A model generated the notes under the pieces. The model ran no database searches and was not told where the DNA came from. It saw only the letters and a list, made by a program, of their open reading frames with translations. DNA of 64,000 nucleotides from Rhipidocladum racemiflorum (taxonomy: Eukaryota > Streptophyta > Magnoliopsida > Poales > Poaceae), in contig CM070592.1 of the NCBI GenBank assembly GCA_036346355.1, positions 29,471,967 through 29,535,966 of the forward strand, read 5' to 3'. A program made the position numbers and the translations under genes. Every line of letters begins with the position of its first letter. Position 1 is the stretch's first letter. Below are positions 52,999-61,745 of this stretch, one piece after another.

Positions 52999-55734
52999 TC
53001 AGAGCAATAGCATCCATCCATGTTGCTTCATCTGCCGACTCCCCCGTCTAGTGTACCAAGAATTGACGATGACCATCGACAAATCGCTGAGCCAGCAGCT
53101 TATAAGGTGCCTTGAGTGGCTGTTCTTTGGAAGTAAGTCGCTCGGGATATCCACCACTTGAACCGGAGGGCTTCCTTTGAATCGTTTGAGCAACGAAACA
53201 TGGAAGACATTATGGATTCTGGCATTCTCCGGAAGCTGTAGTTTGTAGGCCTCTCCGCCGATCCGTTGTAGCACCTGAAAAGGACCATAAAAGCGAGGAG
53301 ACAACTTGGACCATGAAGACTGGCCGCGAGCTGAGAGCTGTCCGTGCCGCTGCAACTTGAGCCACACCCACGACCCCACCTCAAACATCTCGTCTCTGTG
53401 CTTACCATCGTAATATTGTTTCATCCGGTTCTGGGCAAGCAACAACTGGGTTTTGGCTTGCTGTAACAGGACGTCGCGATCCACCAAGGCGCAATCGATT
53501 GAATCAATGCATGTGGACCCTTGCTGGTATGGCAACAACGGTGGCGGAGATCTTCCATATACCAATTCGAAGGGTGTGAGACGATGGGCCGAATGGAAAG
53601 ATGTATTGTAACAATACTCCGCCCACGGCACCCACTGAGCCCATGATGATGGATTAGACGATGCCAAACACCTTAGGTACATTTCAATGGTCCTGTTGAC
53701 AACCTCTGTTTGGCCATCCGTCTGTGGATGGTAGGCAGTGGACAGTAGCAAGGTCGTACCACTTCGTTTAAATAGCCCTTGCCAAAATGCGCTAAGGAAC
53801 ACCGGATCACGATCGGAGACAATGGACTCTGGAATGCCATGTAACCTCACAATCTGATCAAAGAATAGCTTGGCGACGGCCGCTGCTGTTGCTGGTCTGC
53901 TGAGAGGAAGAAAATGTGCATACTTGGAGAGACGGTCAACCACCACCAGTAATGAAGTTTTCCCTTGGGATTTCGGAAGGTCGGTGATGAAATCCATCGA
54001 GATATCCGCCCACACTTGGTGGGGAATATTTAGGGGCTGCAATAGGCCAGCCAGAGCTTGAGTGCTTGCTTTATGCTGTTGACAAATAGCACATTTTGCG
54101 ATGAACTCTCGGACTGTCTCTTTCTGCTGATCCCACCAATATAATGCACGAAGGCGGTGAAGAGTTTTCTGACTGCCCTCGTGCGTTAAGTCATGCACTG
54201 CTGCAATCATTGGCTCCACCAAAGAAGATGTTCGTGGCACCCACATCTTATTATTCCGGAAAACCAACCCATCTTTAACCTCCCATTTTATGTCGGCCTG
54301 CGTTGGGTGGAGACCATCCGCCTTGCTGGCCAATTGTTGCACACGTTGCTGAACCTCCGAGTCGTTTTTCAGCACCTCCAACCATTGGTCGCGGGTCAAA
54401 TCCTGCACCACAGATACGGCAATGCACCGCCCTTCCTCATCCGGAGTTCTGGACAGCGCGTCCGCAACCTTGTTGTGTTTGTCAGGCTTATACTTGACGC
54501 GAAAATCGAAACCCATCAACTTACTCAACCAGTGTTGCTGCGGTGGGGTGATCAAGGCCTGTTCCAGAAGGAATTTGAGACTTCCATGATCTGTCCGGAT
54601 GATGAATTTTTGTCCCCATAAGTAAGGCCGCCAATGCCGCACTGCCTTGGACAAGCCGATCAATTCCCGCTCATACGCAGCAAGCTTCCGGTGGCGTTCC
54701 GCCAATTTGCGGCTGAAATAGGCAATCGGGTGCCCTTGTTGTTGGAGAACAGCACCAATTCCAGTCCCTGACGCATCACATTCCACTTCAAAAGGCAGGG
54801 AAAAATTAGGCATCTGTAACACAGGAGCGGAGGTTAACGCTCGCTTGAGTTGTATGAAGGCTTCTTCGGCGGCTGCGTTCCATCCGAACCCATTCTTCTT
54901 CAATAATGCAGTGAGAGAATCAGCGATACTGGCATAATTCTTGATGAAGCGCCTGTAATACCCGGCCAACCCTAAGAATCCCCTCAACTCCGTTACTGAT
55001 ATTGGTCTAGGCCATTCCTCCACCGCCTGGAGCTTTACTGGGTCAGCCTCTACGCCAAAATGCGAGATGAGGTGACCCAAGTATCCAATCTTTTCTTGAG
55101 CAAAAGCACATTTCGACTTCTTTAAATACAGGCGATGCTTCCTAAGACGAGCCAATACTGCTCCCACATGTTCCCCGTGTTCTTTCTCTGTCGTGCTGTA
55201 AATTAAGATATCATCAAAGAAGACCAACACAAACTTACGGAGGAAATCCTGAAGTACTTCATTCATCAGTGCTTGGAAGGTGGAGGGTGCATTGGACAAT
55301 CCGAATGGCATTACTAAAAACTCGTAGTGACCATGATGCGTCCGGAATGCGGTCTTCATAATGTCCTCCTCCTTCATGCGGACCTGGTGGTAACCCGACC
55401 TTAGGTCCAGTTTAGTGAAGTATCGGGCTCCTCCCAGTTCATCCAAAAGCTCTTCTATCACCGGAATCGGAAATTTATCCTTAATGGTCCTTGCATTCAA
55501 TCTGCGATAATCCACACAAAACCTCCAAGTCCCGTCAGTCTTCTTCACCAACAATACCGGTGAGGAAAACGGTGAATGGCTTGGTCGTATAATTCCTTGT
55601 TGCAGCATCTGTTCGCATTGTCTTTCAATCTCATCCTTCTGCCGATATGGGTATCTATAAGGCCGTACGGCCACTGGATCAGTCCCTGCCTCCAACGGGA
55701 TTCTATGATCGCACGCGCGAGTTGGTGGTAGCCC
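52999..55734 (-). CDS. pol (RT, RNase H, integrase) of the Reina-like element
   Basis: The chain is in the same frame as gag, after the TAG. The ATG at 55695 is only the first methionine and is unlikely to be a true start. RT motifs are FCVDYRRLNARTIKDKFPIP, KLDLRSGYHQVRM, FLVMPFGLSNAPSTFQ and the catalytic FDDILIYS (about 55200). RNase H begins with FEVECDASGTGIGAVLQQQG and includes RTDHGSLKFLL. The integrase has the zinc module (HDLTHEGSQKTLHRLRALYW, CAICQQHK), DISMDFITDLPKSQGK, VSDRDPVFLSAFW and HPQTDGQTEVVNRTIE. The module LKLQRHGQLSARGQSSWSKL, SPRFYGPFQVLQRIGGEAYK and NVFHVSLLKRF follows. A shift near 53130 and a TAG near 53050 spoil the terminal chromodomain, whose traces lie at 53105-52945. 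Confidence 0.9.
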   Translation of the reverse strand, partial: GLPPTRACDHRIPLEAGTDPVAVRPYRYPYRQKDEIERQCEQMLQQGIIRPSHSPFSSPVLLVKKTDGTWRFCVDYRRLNARTIKDKFPIPVIEELLDELGGARYFTKLDLRSGYHQVRMKEEDIMKTAFRTHHGHYEFLVMPFGLSNAPSTFQALMNEVLQDFLRKFVLVFFDDILIYSTTEKEHGEHVGAVLARLRKHRLYLKKSKCAFAQEKIGYLGHLISHFGVEADPVKLQAVEEWPRPISVTELRGFLGLAGYYRRFIKNYASIADSLTALLKKNGFGWNAAAEEAFIQLKRALTSAPVLQMPNFSLPFEVECDASGTGIGAVLQQQGHPIAYFSRKLAERHRKLAAYERELIGLSKAVRHWRPYLWGQKFIIRTDHGSLKFLLEQALITPPQQHWLSKLMGFDFRVKYKPDKHNKVADALSRTPDEEGRCIAVSVVQDLTRDQWLEVLKNDSEVQQRVQQLASKADGLHPTQADIKWEVKDGLVFRNNKMWVPRTSSLVEPMIAAVHDLTHEGSQKTLHRLRALYWWDQQKETVREFIAKCAICQQHKASTQALAGLLQPLNIPHQVWADISMDFITDLPKSQGKTSLLVVVDRLSKYAHFLPLSRPATAAAVAKLFFDQIVRLHGIPESIVSDRDPVFLSAFWQGLFKRSGTTLLLSTAYHPQTDGQTEVVNRTIEMYLRCLASSNPSSWAQWVPWAEYCYNTSFHSAHRLTPFELVYGRSPPPLLPYQQGSTCIDSIDCALVDRDVLLQQAKTQLLLAQNRMKQYYDGKHRDEMFEVGSWVWLKLQRHGQLSARGQSSWSKLSPRFYGPFQVLQRIGGEAYKLQLPENARIHNVFHVSLLKRFKGSPPVQVVDIPSDLLPKNSHSRHLISCWLSDLSMVIVNSWYTRRGSRQMKQHGWMLLL

Positions 55735-57525
55735 CTACAGTTCTGCAAATACATCCGCATAGGAGTCCAAGAGTGCCTCAAACCATTGCTTTCCCTCCAT
55801 ACTGACAAGCATCACCCCAGCCCTGTCTTTCTTGCGCAAGCCTTGTAGCTTCACTGCATCTCCATTCTCCTCAAACTCCATGGTGAGCTCTCCGAAATCC
55901 CACTGTAAACGACCTAATGTCTTCAACCACTGAACCCCCAGAATTAAGTCAAACGAATCAATAGGCAGCACTGTGAATGGGGCCATAAATCTTCGATTTT
56001 GGATGAAGAATTCGGCTTCTAGACTACCTAAGCAAGGTAAGTGCCACCCGTCGGCCACCTTGACTCGTTGGTTTCTCGTTTCTGCATCTCGCGTTTCACC
56101 TTCCTTCCGCAGCTGTCGAGCAGCATATGCACTGATGAAATTATGTGTGCTTCCACTGTCGATCAGCCCCAACCACTTCCTTCCCTCCATCTCGATCTCG
56201 ACTTGCATGGTGTCACCCTGTTTTGGCCCAACCGCAGCAATCATGGACAACGCCGCTTCCACTGCAACTTCAGCCTCCAACTCCTCCCCTTCATCCTCTG
56301 CTTCCACATCTTCTTCCACTTCCAGGTGGAACAGTCTTTTACACTTATGGCCCCGAGAATAAACCTCATCACAATTGTAACAAAGCCCCTTCGCTCTCCT
56401 TTCAGCTAGCTGATCGGCTGACAGCCGTAGTCGATGTGGCACTGATCCAGCCGAGCTCTGTAAGCTGGCTGTTGGTGCTGCTCGCCTCGCACTCATCCCC
56501 GCGCTTCCTCCTCCTGCGGTGGCCCCTTTGTTGGACCCATTTAATCCTCCCTGGGCCCTGCTGCTCGCGGGAAAGTTATGCATAGCCACTGATCCGACTC
56601 CTGCCCCAACTGTGGCTGTCCTTCCCGGCCAGTTTGCACTCGTATCCGGTGTACTCCACATGCGCGACACACTTCCCTTCCCACGTCCTGCTTGCGTCCA
56701 ACTCTGAACTGCTTCGGCAATCCAAGCTTCCTTCCTTGCTTCCGCCTCCCTGGCCGCTCGAACAGCTTCCGCCAAATCATGTGGGCATTCCCGACGAACC
56801 TCTGCCCCCAATGCCCTAGATAACCCCGCCATAAACATCTCGACTTGATCGGTTCTTCGCATCCTTGGAACTCTAGCCAATAACCTCTGGAATTCTCGTG
56901 CATATTCATCTACACACTGGCTATCCTGCTTGAAGTTTGCTAAATCTCCTAGCAGTCCAGCACTAGAATGCCGCGTAAACCGCTGGATAAAGGCTTCGTA
57001 GAAGTCCTCCCACGCGATCCAAGGTTCTTCCGCCTGCCAATAATCCAACACGTCCTGTGCTTCCCCGGAGAGATGCAGGCCAGCAATTTCCACCCACTCC
57101 TCCTCCTTGATCTTGTGAACGCGGAAGTAGCGTTCGCAACGACGCAGCCAATTGAGAGGCTCCCCTTGCCCGTCATACTCTGGCAGATCCAACCGTGGAA
57201 GACGAGGTGTCCAACGACGGTCATCCTCCCCTTCTTCTCGGTCGTGGCCTCCTCGCCGAACAGGAGGGCGTTCAACAAGGGTCCTGCCCCTCCCAACACG
57301 ACTGCCTCCCTCACCGTGGACTCGGTGAGTCTCATGAGTGCCCCCGCTAGTCATCTCCCGTGTATCACGCACTCTGGGATCAGCCGCTGGCAGTTCCCTT
57401 TCTCCCTCTTCCGGATTCTTGCCCTTCCACATCCTCATCATCTCTCCCAACATCTCCTTCAACTCCTGAATGTCATTCTTCACTCCCTTCATCTCCTCCT
57501 CAAGTCCGGCCACCCTTCCTTCCAT
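55735..57525 (-). CDS. gag-protease of the Reina-like element
   Basis: The frame is open upstream into the LTR, but the first ATG after the primer site is at 57525, giving about 596 residues. An N-terminal coiled coil (EGRVAGLEEEMKGVKNDIQE) precedes the retrotransposon gag domain (LPEYDGQGEPLNWLRRCERY, then WVEIAGLHLSGEAQDVLDYW, then FKQDSQCVDEYAREFQRLLA). A zinc knuckle LCYNCDEVYSRGHKC (about 56388-56345) and the aspartic protease motif GLIDSGSTHNFIS (about 56170-56130) follow. Gag forms particles and the protease matures them. The frame ends at TAG 55737-55735, directly before the RT and in the same frame. In most Gypsy elements gag and pol are continuous or shifted, so this stop is either an inactivating mutation or a readthrough signal. 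Confidence 0.88.
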   Translation of the reverse strand: MEGRVAGLEEEMKGVKNDIQELKEMLGEMMRMWKGKNPEEGERELPAADPRVRDTREMTSGGTHETHRVHGEGGSRVGRGRTLVERPPVRRGGHDREEGEDDRRWTPRLPRLDLPEYDGQGEPLNWLRRCERYFRVHKIKEEEWVEIAGLHLSGEAQDVLDYWQAEEPWIAWEDFYEAFIQRFTRHSSAGLLGDLANFKQDSQCVDEYAREFQRLLARVPRMRRTDQVEMFMAGLSRALGAEVRRECPHDLAEAVRAAREAEARKEAWIAEAVQSWTQAGRGKGSVSRMWSTPDTSANWPGRTATVGAGVGSVAMHNFPASSRAQGGLNGSNKGATAGGGSAGMSARRAAPTASLQSSAGSVPHRLRLSADQLAERRAKGLCYNCDEVYSRGHKCKRLFHLEVEEDVEAEDEGEELEAEVAVEAALSMIAAVGPKQGDTMQVEIEMEGRKWLGLIDSGSTHNFISAYAARQLRKEGETRDAETRNQRVKVADGWHLPCLGSLEAEFFIQNRRFMAPFTVLPIDSFDLILGVQWLKTLGRLQWDFGELTMEFEENGDAVKLQGLRKKDRAGVMLVSMEGKQWFEALLDSYADVFAEL

Positions 57526-57563
57526 CTGATCTGCACTGCAACTACTTCTCTTTGGATCGTCGG

Positions 57564-57575
57564 GCTCTGATACCA
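57564..57575 (-). other. Primer binding site of the Reina-like element
   Basis: On the minus strand it reads TGGTATCAGAGC, three bases from the right LTR. Confidence 0.9.
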
Positions 57576-57578
57576 AAT

Positions 57579-58014
57579 TGTTACAAGCCGGCGAGGATGC
57601 GTGCACCAGCTCGTAAGCTCGCGTTCCCGGCCGTCGGCCAGATCGCACACTGGACGATGAAGAACTCTTCGTCTCAGCCTGCGCCTTGGGTAAGGCTATT
57701 TTCGGAGCCACCGCCTTATTCTTGGTTGAAGAACAGCTCAAAAGTCCCTTCTCTGTTGCCCCTCTCCCCAACTTATTCTCCCTCCTAGCGCCTGCATGCA
57801 TCCAGATCCTAATTCCCCTCCTCTTTCCTAACTAACAGCAGATCCTTATTGCCCTTTCCTAACTAACCGCAAATCCCTTATTGCCCTCCACTTTCCTATT
57901 TAACAGCCGGCTGCCAAATATGACGCAACAAACATGCAGCCCGCTGGAGGTTTCCTCGTTTAATCAGCGGGCCCATGGCGCCTTACAAAGACCCTATCAC
58001 AGCCAGCCATAACA
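57579..58014 (-). repeat. 5' LTR of the Reina-like element
   Basis: Matches 52505-52940 at about 98-99%. The open frame of gag runs into it on the minus strand without a stop, which is fortuitous. Confidence 0.93.
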
Positions 58015-58158
58015 GAGCCTTAAGTTTTATGTATATTATGTTACATAGTAAGTTTTATGTATATTATGTTATGGATAACATAATCCCAGCCTGAAGTTTT
58101 ATGTATATTATTTCACCCTTTTTGAAATCTGTTGCAACGCACAGGCAACTTACTAGTA

Positions 58159-58393
58159 TCTCTACTATTCTAAAGCAGCACTTGGTGGCAGTGGTCCGTT
58201 CTTCCCACGTCATTAATTGCTGCTTAATTGCCCTACGCAAGAAACGAAGCGTTGCTTTAATTAGCTAGCTTTCGCAAGAAACGAAGCGTTAAAGATAGAT
58301 GTTTGATCTTGTGAAATATTTTTTTTTATTTTTAAATCTTTATTTTTCGTTATCAATTTTGTTTTTCGTAGCAACGCACGGGCATGTAACTAG
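58159..58393 (+). mobile_element. Miniature Helitron, 235 bp
   Basis: It starts TCTCTACTATTCTAAAG after an A and ends GTAGCAACGCACGGGCATGTAACTAG before a T, the classical grass Helitron borders. It is inserted two bases after the 3' end of the larger Helitron. It contains two AGCTTTCGCAAGAAACGAAGCGTT-like repeats (CGCAAGAAACGAAGCGTT at about 58234 and 58272) and no coding sequence. Confidence 0.68.
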
Positions 58394-58793
58394 TATGTTA
58401 TAAAGATCAGGTTGAACTTTTTAAATCGAATGTCATTTGAATATATTTCTTAGACTGTCTGTTACACACTCTCTCACTTGACACGATGAGGATAAAGTAT
58501 GCTGCAATTTTTCCTTCAGCCTCTGTTTGCATGTTGATCAACATAAGTCACTATTCTACGCTCCACTGGTTAGCCCCACATGACATAAGTCACTATTCTA
58601 CTCTCTCACTTGACACGATGAGGCCCAAATAGTGTTGATTTCAAACATAGAAACAAACACTACTTTTCTGATGAAGTGATAACAGCTGCCGATCCATGAA
58701 TACTATTCCCAGAGGAAACTTCAAAGTATGCTATAAACACCAAAATAAGAAGCAATTGTGGTTTCTGAGTTAGCATTGAATATAGGATAATAC
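58394..58793. other. Unassigned stretch, probably intronic
   Basis: It lies between the miniature Helitron and the D-cysteine desulfhydrase exon. A direct repeat of ACATAAGTCACTATTCTAC occurs (about 58539 and 58580). No gene or RNA recognised. Confidence 0.4.
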
Positions 58794-58847
58794 CAAGTTC
58801 CCAATGAGTTTGATCCACCAACAGGAATCACATGTGGCTTCCACCCG
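58794..58847 (-). pseudogene. D-cysteine desulfhydrase exon fragment (GGSNSLGTW)
   Basis: The minus strand encodes GWKPHVIPVGGSNSLGTW, the conserved segment of plant D-cysteine desulfhydrase and related PLP enzymes. The donor GT is at 58793-58792. The acceptor is placed at the AG at 58849-58848, but the same frame stays open to about 58905. The helical segment expected between GKIGSV (59131) and this exon was not found, which suggests loss of an exon. Confidence 0.72.
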
Positions 58848-59130
58848 CTAAAGTCTGTTCCAAATAAATCCATGCTTTGTTTAGGAATTTCTTAAGCAAC
58901 AATGAAACTGGAAGTATATAAAAAAAACTGAGCCTGCTAAATTGCATAATCTGAAAATTTACTGAAGAACAAGCTACTTGTTTGGATGTTTTAAGTTTAA
59001 CAAAAAAAATGGCTAATTAACATGGGGAAAAAGTAACATTAATGTGGAACAAAGCTTTGGCTACACATGGCCTAAACAAACAATGAAAAAATTCAGACAA
59101 TAACAGAATAAAACATGGAGAAGAGCATAC

Positions 59131-59241
59131 CACACTGCCAATTTTTCCATCCTCTTCTTTCGACATAAGATCGATGTGTGATCCCACCAGTCTCTCGACA
59201 AGGAGATTGCCAACCAAACCAGGGTCGTTATCCACAAGAAG
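59131..59241 (-). pseudogene. D-cysteine desulfhydrase exon fragment (proximal)
   Basis: The minus strand reads LLVDNDPGLVGNLLVERLVG, then SHIDLMSKEEDGKIGSV, which corresponds to the region before the GGSNS motif. It lies between an AG acceptor (59243-59242) and a GT donor (59130-59129) and is 37 codons long without a stop. The enzyme breaks D-cysteine to pyruvate, ammonia and H2S. Upstream exons, including the PLP-lysine region, are missing; a JmjC-type gene is found in that place. Confidence 0.78.
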
Positions 59242-59528
59242 CTGAAAATGCCTCACAAAAACCAAATCAACCCAAATGCATTACCACACAACATTCTATC
59301 AATTTCACCTCGCAAGCACACAAATCACCTTGGAGGTGCACAGTATCAGATAGCAACCAAGATTAAGATACTTGGCAGCGTTAAGCGTTTCATAGCACAT
59401 AATTTAAGAATATGACATGCAAATCACACACTGTACACTTAATTACACTACAGACAAACAGACGATTAATCTGGGGGGAGTGCAATACATATTGAAGGAA
59501 ATCTAGATAGTTGAGTATAATAAAATAC

Positions 59529-59648
59529 CTGCTCAGGATTCGGCGTAGATAGTAGGCATCCATATGTTCTAAGATTTTAGTCATTATTCTTGACTTCCAC
59601 CAAAAGTTTACTGCTATGGTCAAATCATCACTGTCAACTTGGTGATAC
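59529..59648 (-). pseudogene. JmjC/cupin gene, distal exon
   Basis: The minus strand encodes YHQVDSDDLTIAVNFWWKSR, then IMTKILEHMDAYYLRRILSR, between an AG (59650-59649) and a GT (59528-59527). The EGWYHQV junction with the exon at 60118 is restored in frame by splicing. The His of HQV would be the third iron ligand of a JmjC/Cupin_8 2-oxoglutarate oxygenase. Later exons of that gene are not visible; D-cysteine desulfhydrase exons follow instead. Confidence 0.8.
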
Positions 59649-60117
59649 CTGTTAAATGAACTCTCAAAGTATTAGCTGTGTTAATTGTCCTACTATTGGT
59701 TTTGTTGGAGAACAATTAAAAGAAAAAAAATTAAGAAACAAAGCTTGCTATGCTACCAATATATGAACTGTCTTATATATTAGGTTTAGGTGTATTAAAC
59801 CGAATCATCACTTTCCACATTTAATAGAGACAAGGAGTTCAGATTGGTATTATGAAAATTAACACATTGGTTTTGGTGTATTAAACCGAATCATCACTTT
59901 CTACATTTAATAGAGACAAGGAGTTCAGATTGGTATTATGAAAATTAACACATTTCAGCTTAGAGACCCAAATTGGAGATGGCTTGCTATCTTTTGTAGC
60001 ACCAATCTGTGTAGCCTAAAGTGAGATGCTAAGAACCCAGAAGAAGTATTAGCCTTTGATAATCGAAAAAGAAAAGGTTCAACAACAAAATTGCCTCAGA
60101 AACAAATAAAGATATAC

Positions 60118-60234
60118 CATCCTTCTGGTATGAAAAGAACATCGCCACAATTTAGGACGATTCTTTCAGAATATTCCTTCATGTATCTTGCTCTTGTGTA
60201 GCTTGAATAGTCTGGTGCCTCAATGCTAACAGAA
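60118..60234 (-). pseudogene. JmjC/cupin gene, middle exon
   Basis: The minus strand encodes SVSIEAPDYSSYTRARYMKE, then YSERIVLNCGDVLFIPEGW, a typical GDvLfiPegW cupin strand. Acceptor AG at 60236-60235 and donor GT at 60117-60116. The exon is intact and in phase with the next. Confidence 0.8.
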
Positions 60235-60354
60235 CTGCCCAAAAAGATAGGGAGAGATCCGAGGAAAGCATTTCAGAACTGCTGAACTGTTAACTTCAAT
60301 TACTCAAGTCAACTGAATAAATGAAAATAGCTCCTGCGTGGAAAAGGATTTTAC

Positions 60355-60424
60355 CTATGGTTGGAGGCCTCCCCATACACAGGCATTGGGTACAAAAATG
60401 GGGATGCGGAAGGAGGCCACAAAG
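60355..60424 (-). pseudogene. JmjC/cupin gene, small exon
   Basis: The minus strand encodes LWPPSASPFLYPMPVYGEAS, then NH, before a GT donor at 60354-60353. The expected AG just upstream is not obvious (the sequence before it reads CATTAAC), which suggests a damaged acceptor. Confidence 0.7.
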
Positions 60425-60880
60425 TTAATGTATGAAATTTTCAGGAGAAATAAACAATTTAGGTTCCTCTAGAACAACATCATGGGTTCTACTGCACATA
60501 ATCTATATTTCAAACAGCTACAAGGATAAGAATCCTTTATAATGAGAAAACATAGTTAAATTAAAGTTGAAAAGAAGCGGTAGCAATCAGAAAATAGAAC
60601 TCAATTTGTAGTAGTGGTAAAACTTAAAAAAGAAGCTATTCCTATGTTGTTGCCAAATGCACCACCAACACATGTAACTTGAAGGAATTGCAATTAACAT
60701 TACTCAGCAGAAAAAGAGGTGAACTGAAAGGGCAGGAAATATTGTGCATTATGTTGTGAATATGGATTTGAAGAATATGCCTCTATGTAATCGCATAGAT
60801 CGCGAGTCACCGTTAACAGTACAAAAGGACATCAAACTATAACATACGGCCTAAAACATGAAAGACACACCTTTTTTGCA

Positions 60881-60965
60881 TCCGGCCACCACACAGAGAT
60901 GAAATGGATTTTCATCCAGAAGTTAATAGATGAAATGGATTTTCCACTTAGAAATATAGGCTGCA
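60881..60965 (-). pseudogene. JmjC/cupin gene, exon with internal deletion
   Basis: The minus strand reads SSINFWM, then jumps through a short repeated GATGAAATGGATTTT (plus strand, about 60899 and 60931) to CVVAGCKK in another frame before a GT donor at 60880-60879. From the family I would expect about 15-20 further residues between these blocks, including the HxD iron-binding pair. I see none. The deletion between short direct repeats both shifts the frame and removes the motif. Confidence 0.6.
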
Positions 60966-61049
60966 GCAATTTGAACAGAACAATCAACTTCGTTATGGAA
61001 CTCCAAAGTCACGTAAGGAGACGATTTGGCCCAAAAAAACAGTTAAGCC

Positions 61050-61122
61050 AGACCTCCTGAATGTCCTCTTTCAAAACTTCCAGTGAGCATCTGTGTTCCT
61101 CCTCAGTGTTCAGAATTGATAC
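61050..61122 (-). pseudogene. JmjC/cupin gene, upstream exon
   Basis: After a pyrimidine tract and AG (61124-61123) the minus strand reads VSILNTEEEHRCSLEVLKED, then IQE. This fits the helical segment before the jelly-roll core. A GT lies just after (about 61049). Identification rests on collinearity with the following exons. Confidence 0.6.
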
Positions 61123-61138
61123 CTGTTGAAGGAAAATC

Positions 61139-61469
61139 TCATTTCCTGTTAAACAATATGTGCCTAAGGGGGAGGCGGCGGCGACGCAAAGCGGGAGGCG
61201 CGGAGTTGGGGCGGGCGAGGAGGTTGTGGAAGCCCTCCATTGCCGGCGGTGGCGGAGCCGGAGGAGGTGCTCGCGAGGTGTGCGCCCGCAGCTTGCGAGT
61301 GCTTTTGTTGGGTGATGATTTGGATGCGGTGCGGCCAACGACGTGGAAGAGGGAGGCGTCGAGGGTGGCCGAGCTGACGGAGGAGACGGGCTCCTCCACC
61401 CATCGGTCGGGGAGGGCTCTCTGTCAGGCGTCGAGTTTCTGAAGAAGAAGACTCCAGCGACAAGGGCAT
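61139..61469 (-). pseudogene. Possible GC-rich first exon of the JmjC/cupin gene
   Basis: A GC3-rich stretch with three overlapping minus-strand frames, as usual for grass first exons. One starts with ATG at 61399 (MEEPVSSVSSATLDASLFHV) and another at 61469. I cannot decide the frame and see no clear donor before 61125. It lies 15-350 bases upstream of the 61122 exon on the same strand. Confidence 0.35.
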
Positions 61470-61587
61470 GACGGGAAACAGTGCGTAATTGCCGATTTAT
61501 GTAATTAGTCACAGGAAACATTATTGAACTGTACTTAATTACATGACATGATATTTACTTTGAGGATTAGTTGGAGAGAATCCTGGA

Positions 61588-61745
61588 GTGGATGTTTTGT
61601 GTTGATTATCGGAGATTGAATGAGATCACAATCAAGAACCGTTTTCCGATGCCTGTTATTGATGAGCTATTGGACGAATTGTCCGGCACCAAGTATTTCT
61701 CTAAACTATACTTGCGAGCGGGGTATCACCAAATCCGCATGACTA
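61588..61745 (+). pseudogene. Isolated Gypsy reverse transcriptase fragment
   Basis: The plus strand encodes FCVDYRRLNEITIKNRFPMP, then VIDELLDELSGTKYFSKLYL, then RAGYHQIRM, the first RT motifs of a chromovirus-like Gypsy element. The sequence enters and leaves the RT abruptly, with no LTR or other domain nearby. It is about 155 bp long and in the opposite orientation to the JmjC exons. Confidence 0.85.

Larger units (their letters stand above)
52505..58014 (-). mobile_element. Nearly complete chromovirus (Ty3/Gypsy, Reina-like)
   Basis: LTRs of 436 bp (52505-52940, 57579-58014; about six differences, TGTTACAAGC...CCATAACA) are flanked by GAGCC (52500-52504 and 58015-58019). The primer site is at 57564-57575 on the minus strand, and a purine tract lies beside the left LTR (about 52941-52956). 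The 5.5-kb size, short LTRs and a decayed C-terminal chromodomain point to a Reina-type chromovirus. Coding capacity is close to intact: one in-frame stop between protease and RT, and a disrupted chromodomain end. Confidence 0.92.
51639..58156 (+). mobile_element. Helitron with BIM-like gene fragment, split by a Gypsy element
   Basis: The 5' end TCTAAACTAATAAAAGATTG at 51639 and the 3' end GTTGCAACGCACAGGCAACTTACTAG at 58131-58156 are typical of grass Helitrons (TC...CTAG, T following). Removing the Gypsy at 52505-58014 leaves about 1.0 kb, without Rep/helicase, so it is non-autonomous. It carries the 3' exons of a bHLH gene. Assignment of this 5' end to this 3' end is inferred from proximity; the 48946 5' end could compete. 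Confidence 0.55.

Noticed and set aside
55973..57570. Plus-strand frames opposite the Reina-like gag
   Set aside because: They are shadows of the well-supported minus-strand coding sequence, without domains.
57526..57801. Upstream extension of the Reina-like gag into the LTR
   Set aside because: The frame is open through the LTR and primer binding site, but genomic RNA starts inside the LTR and the ATG at 57525 is the first after the primer site.
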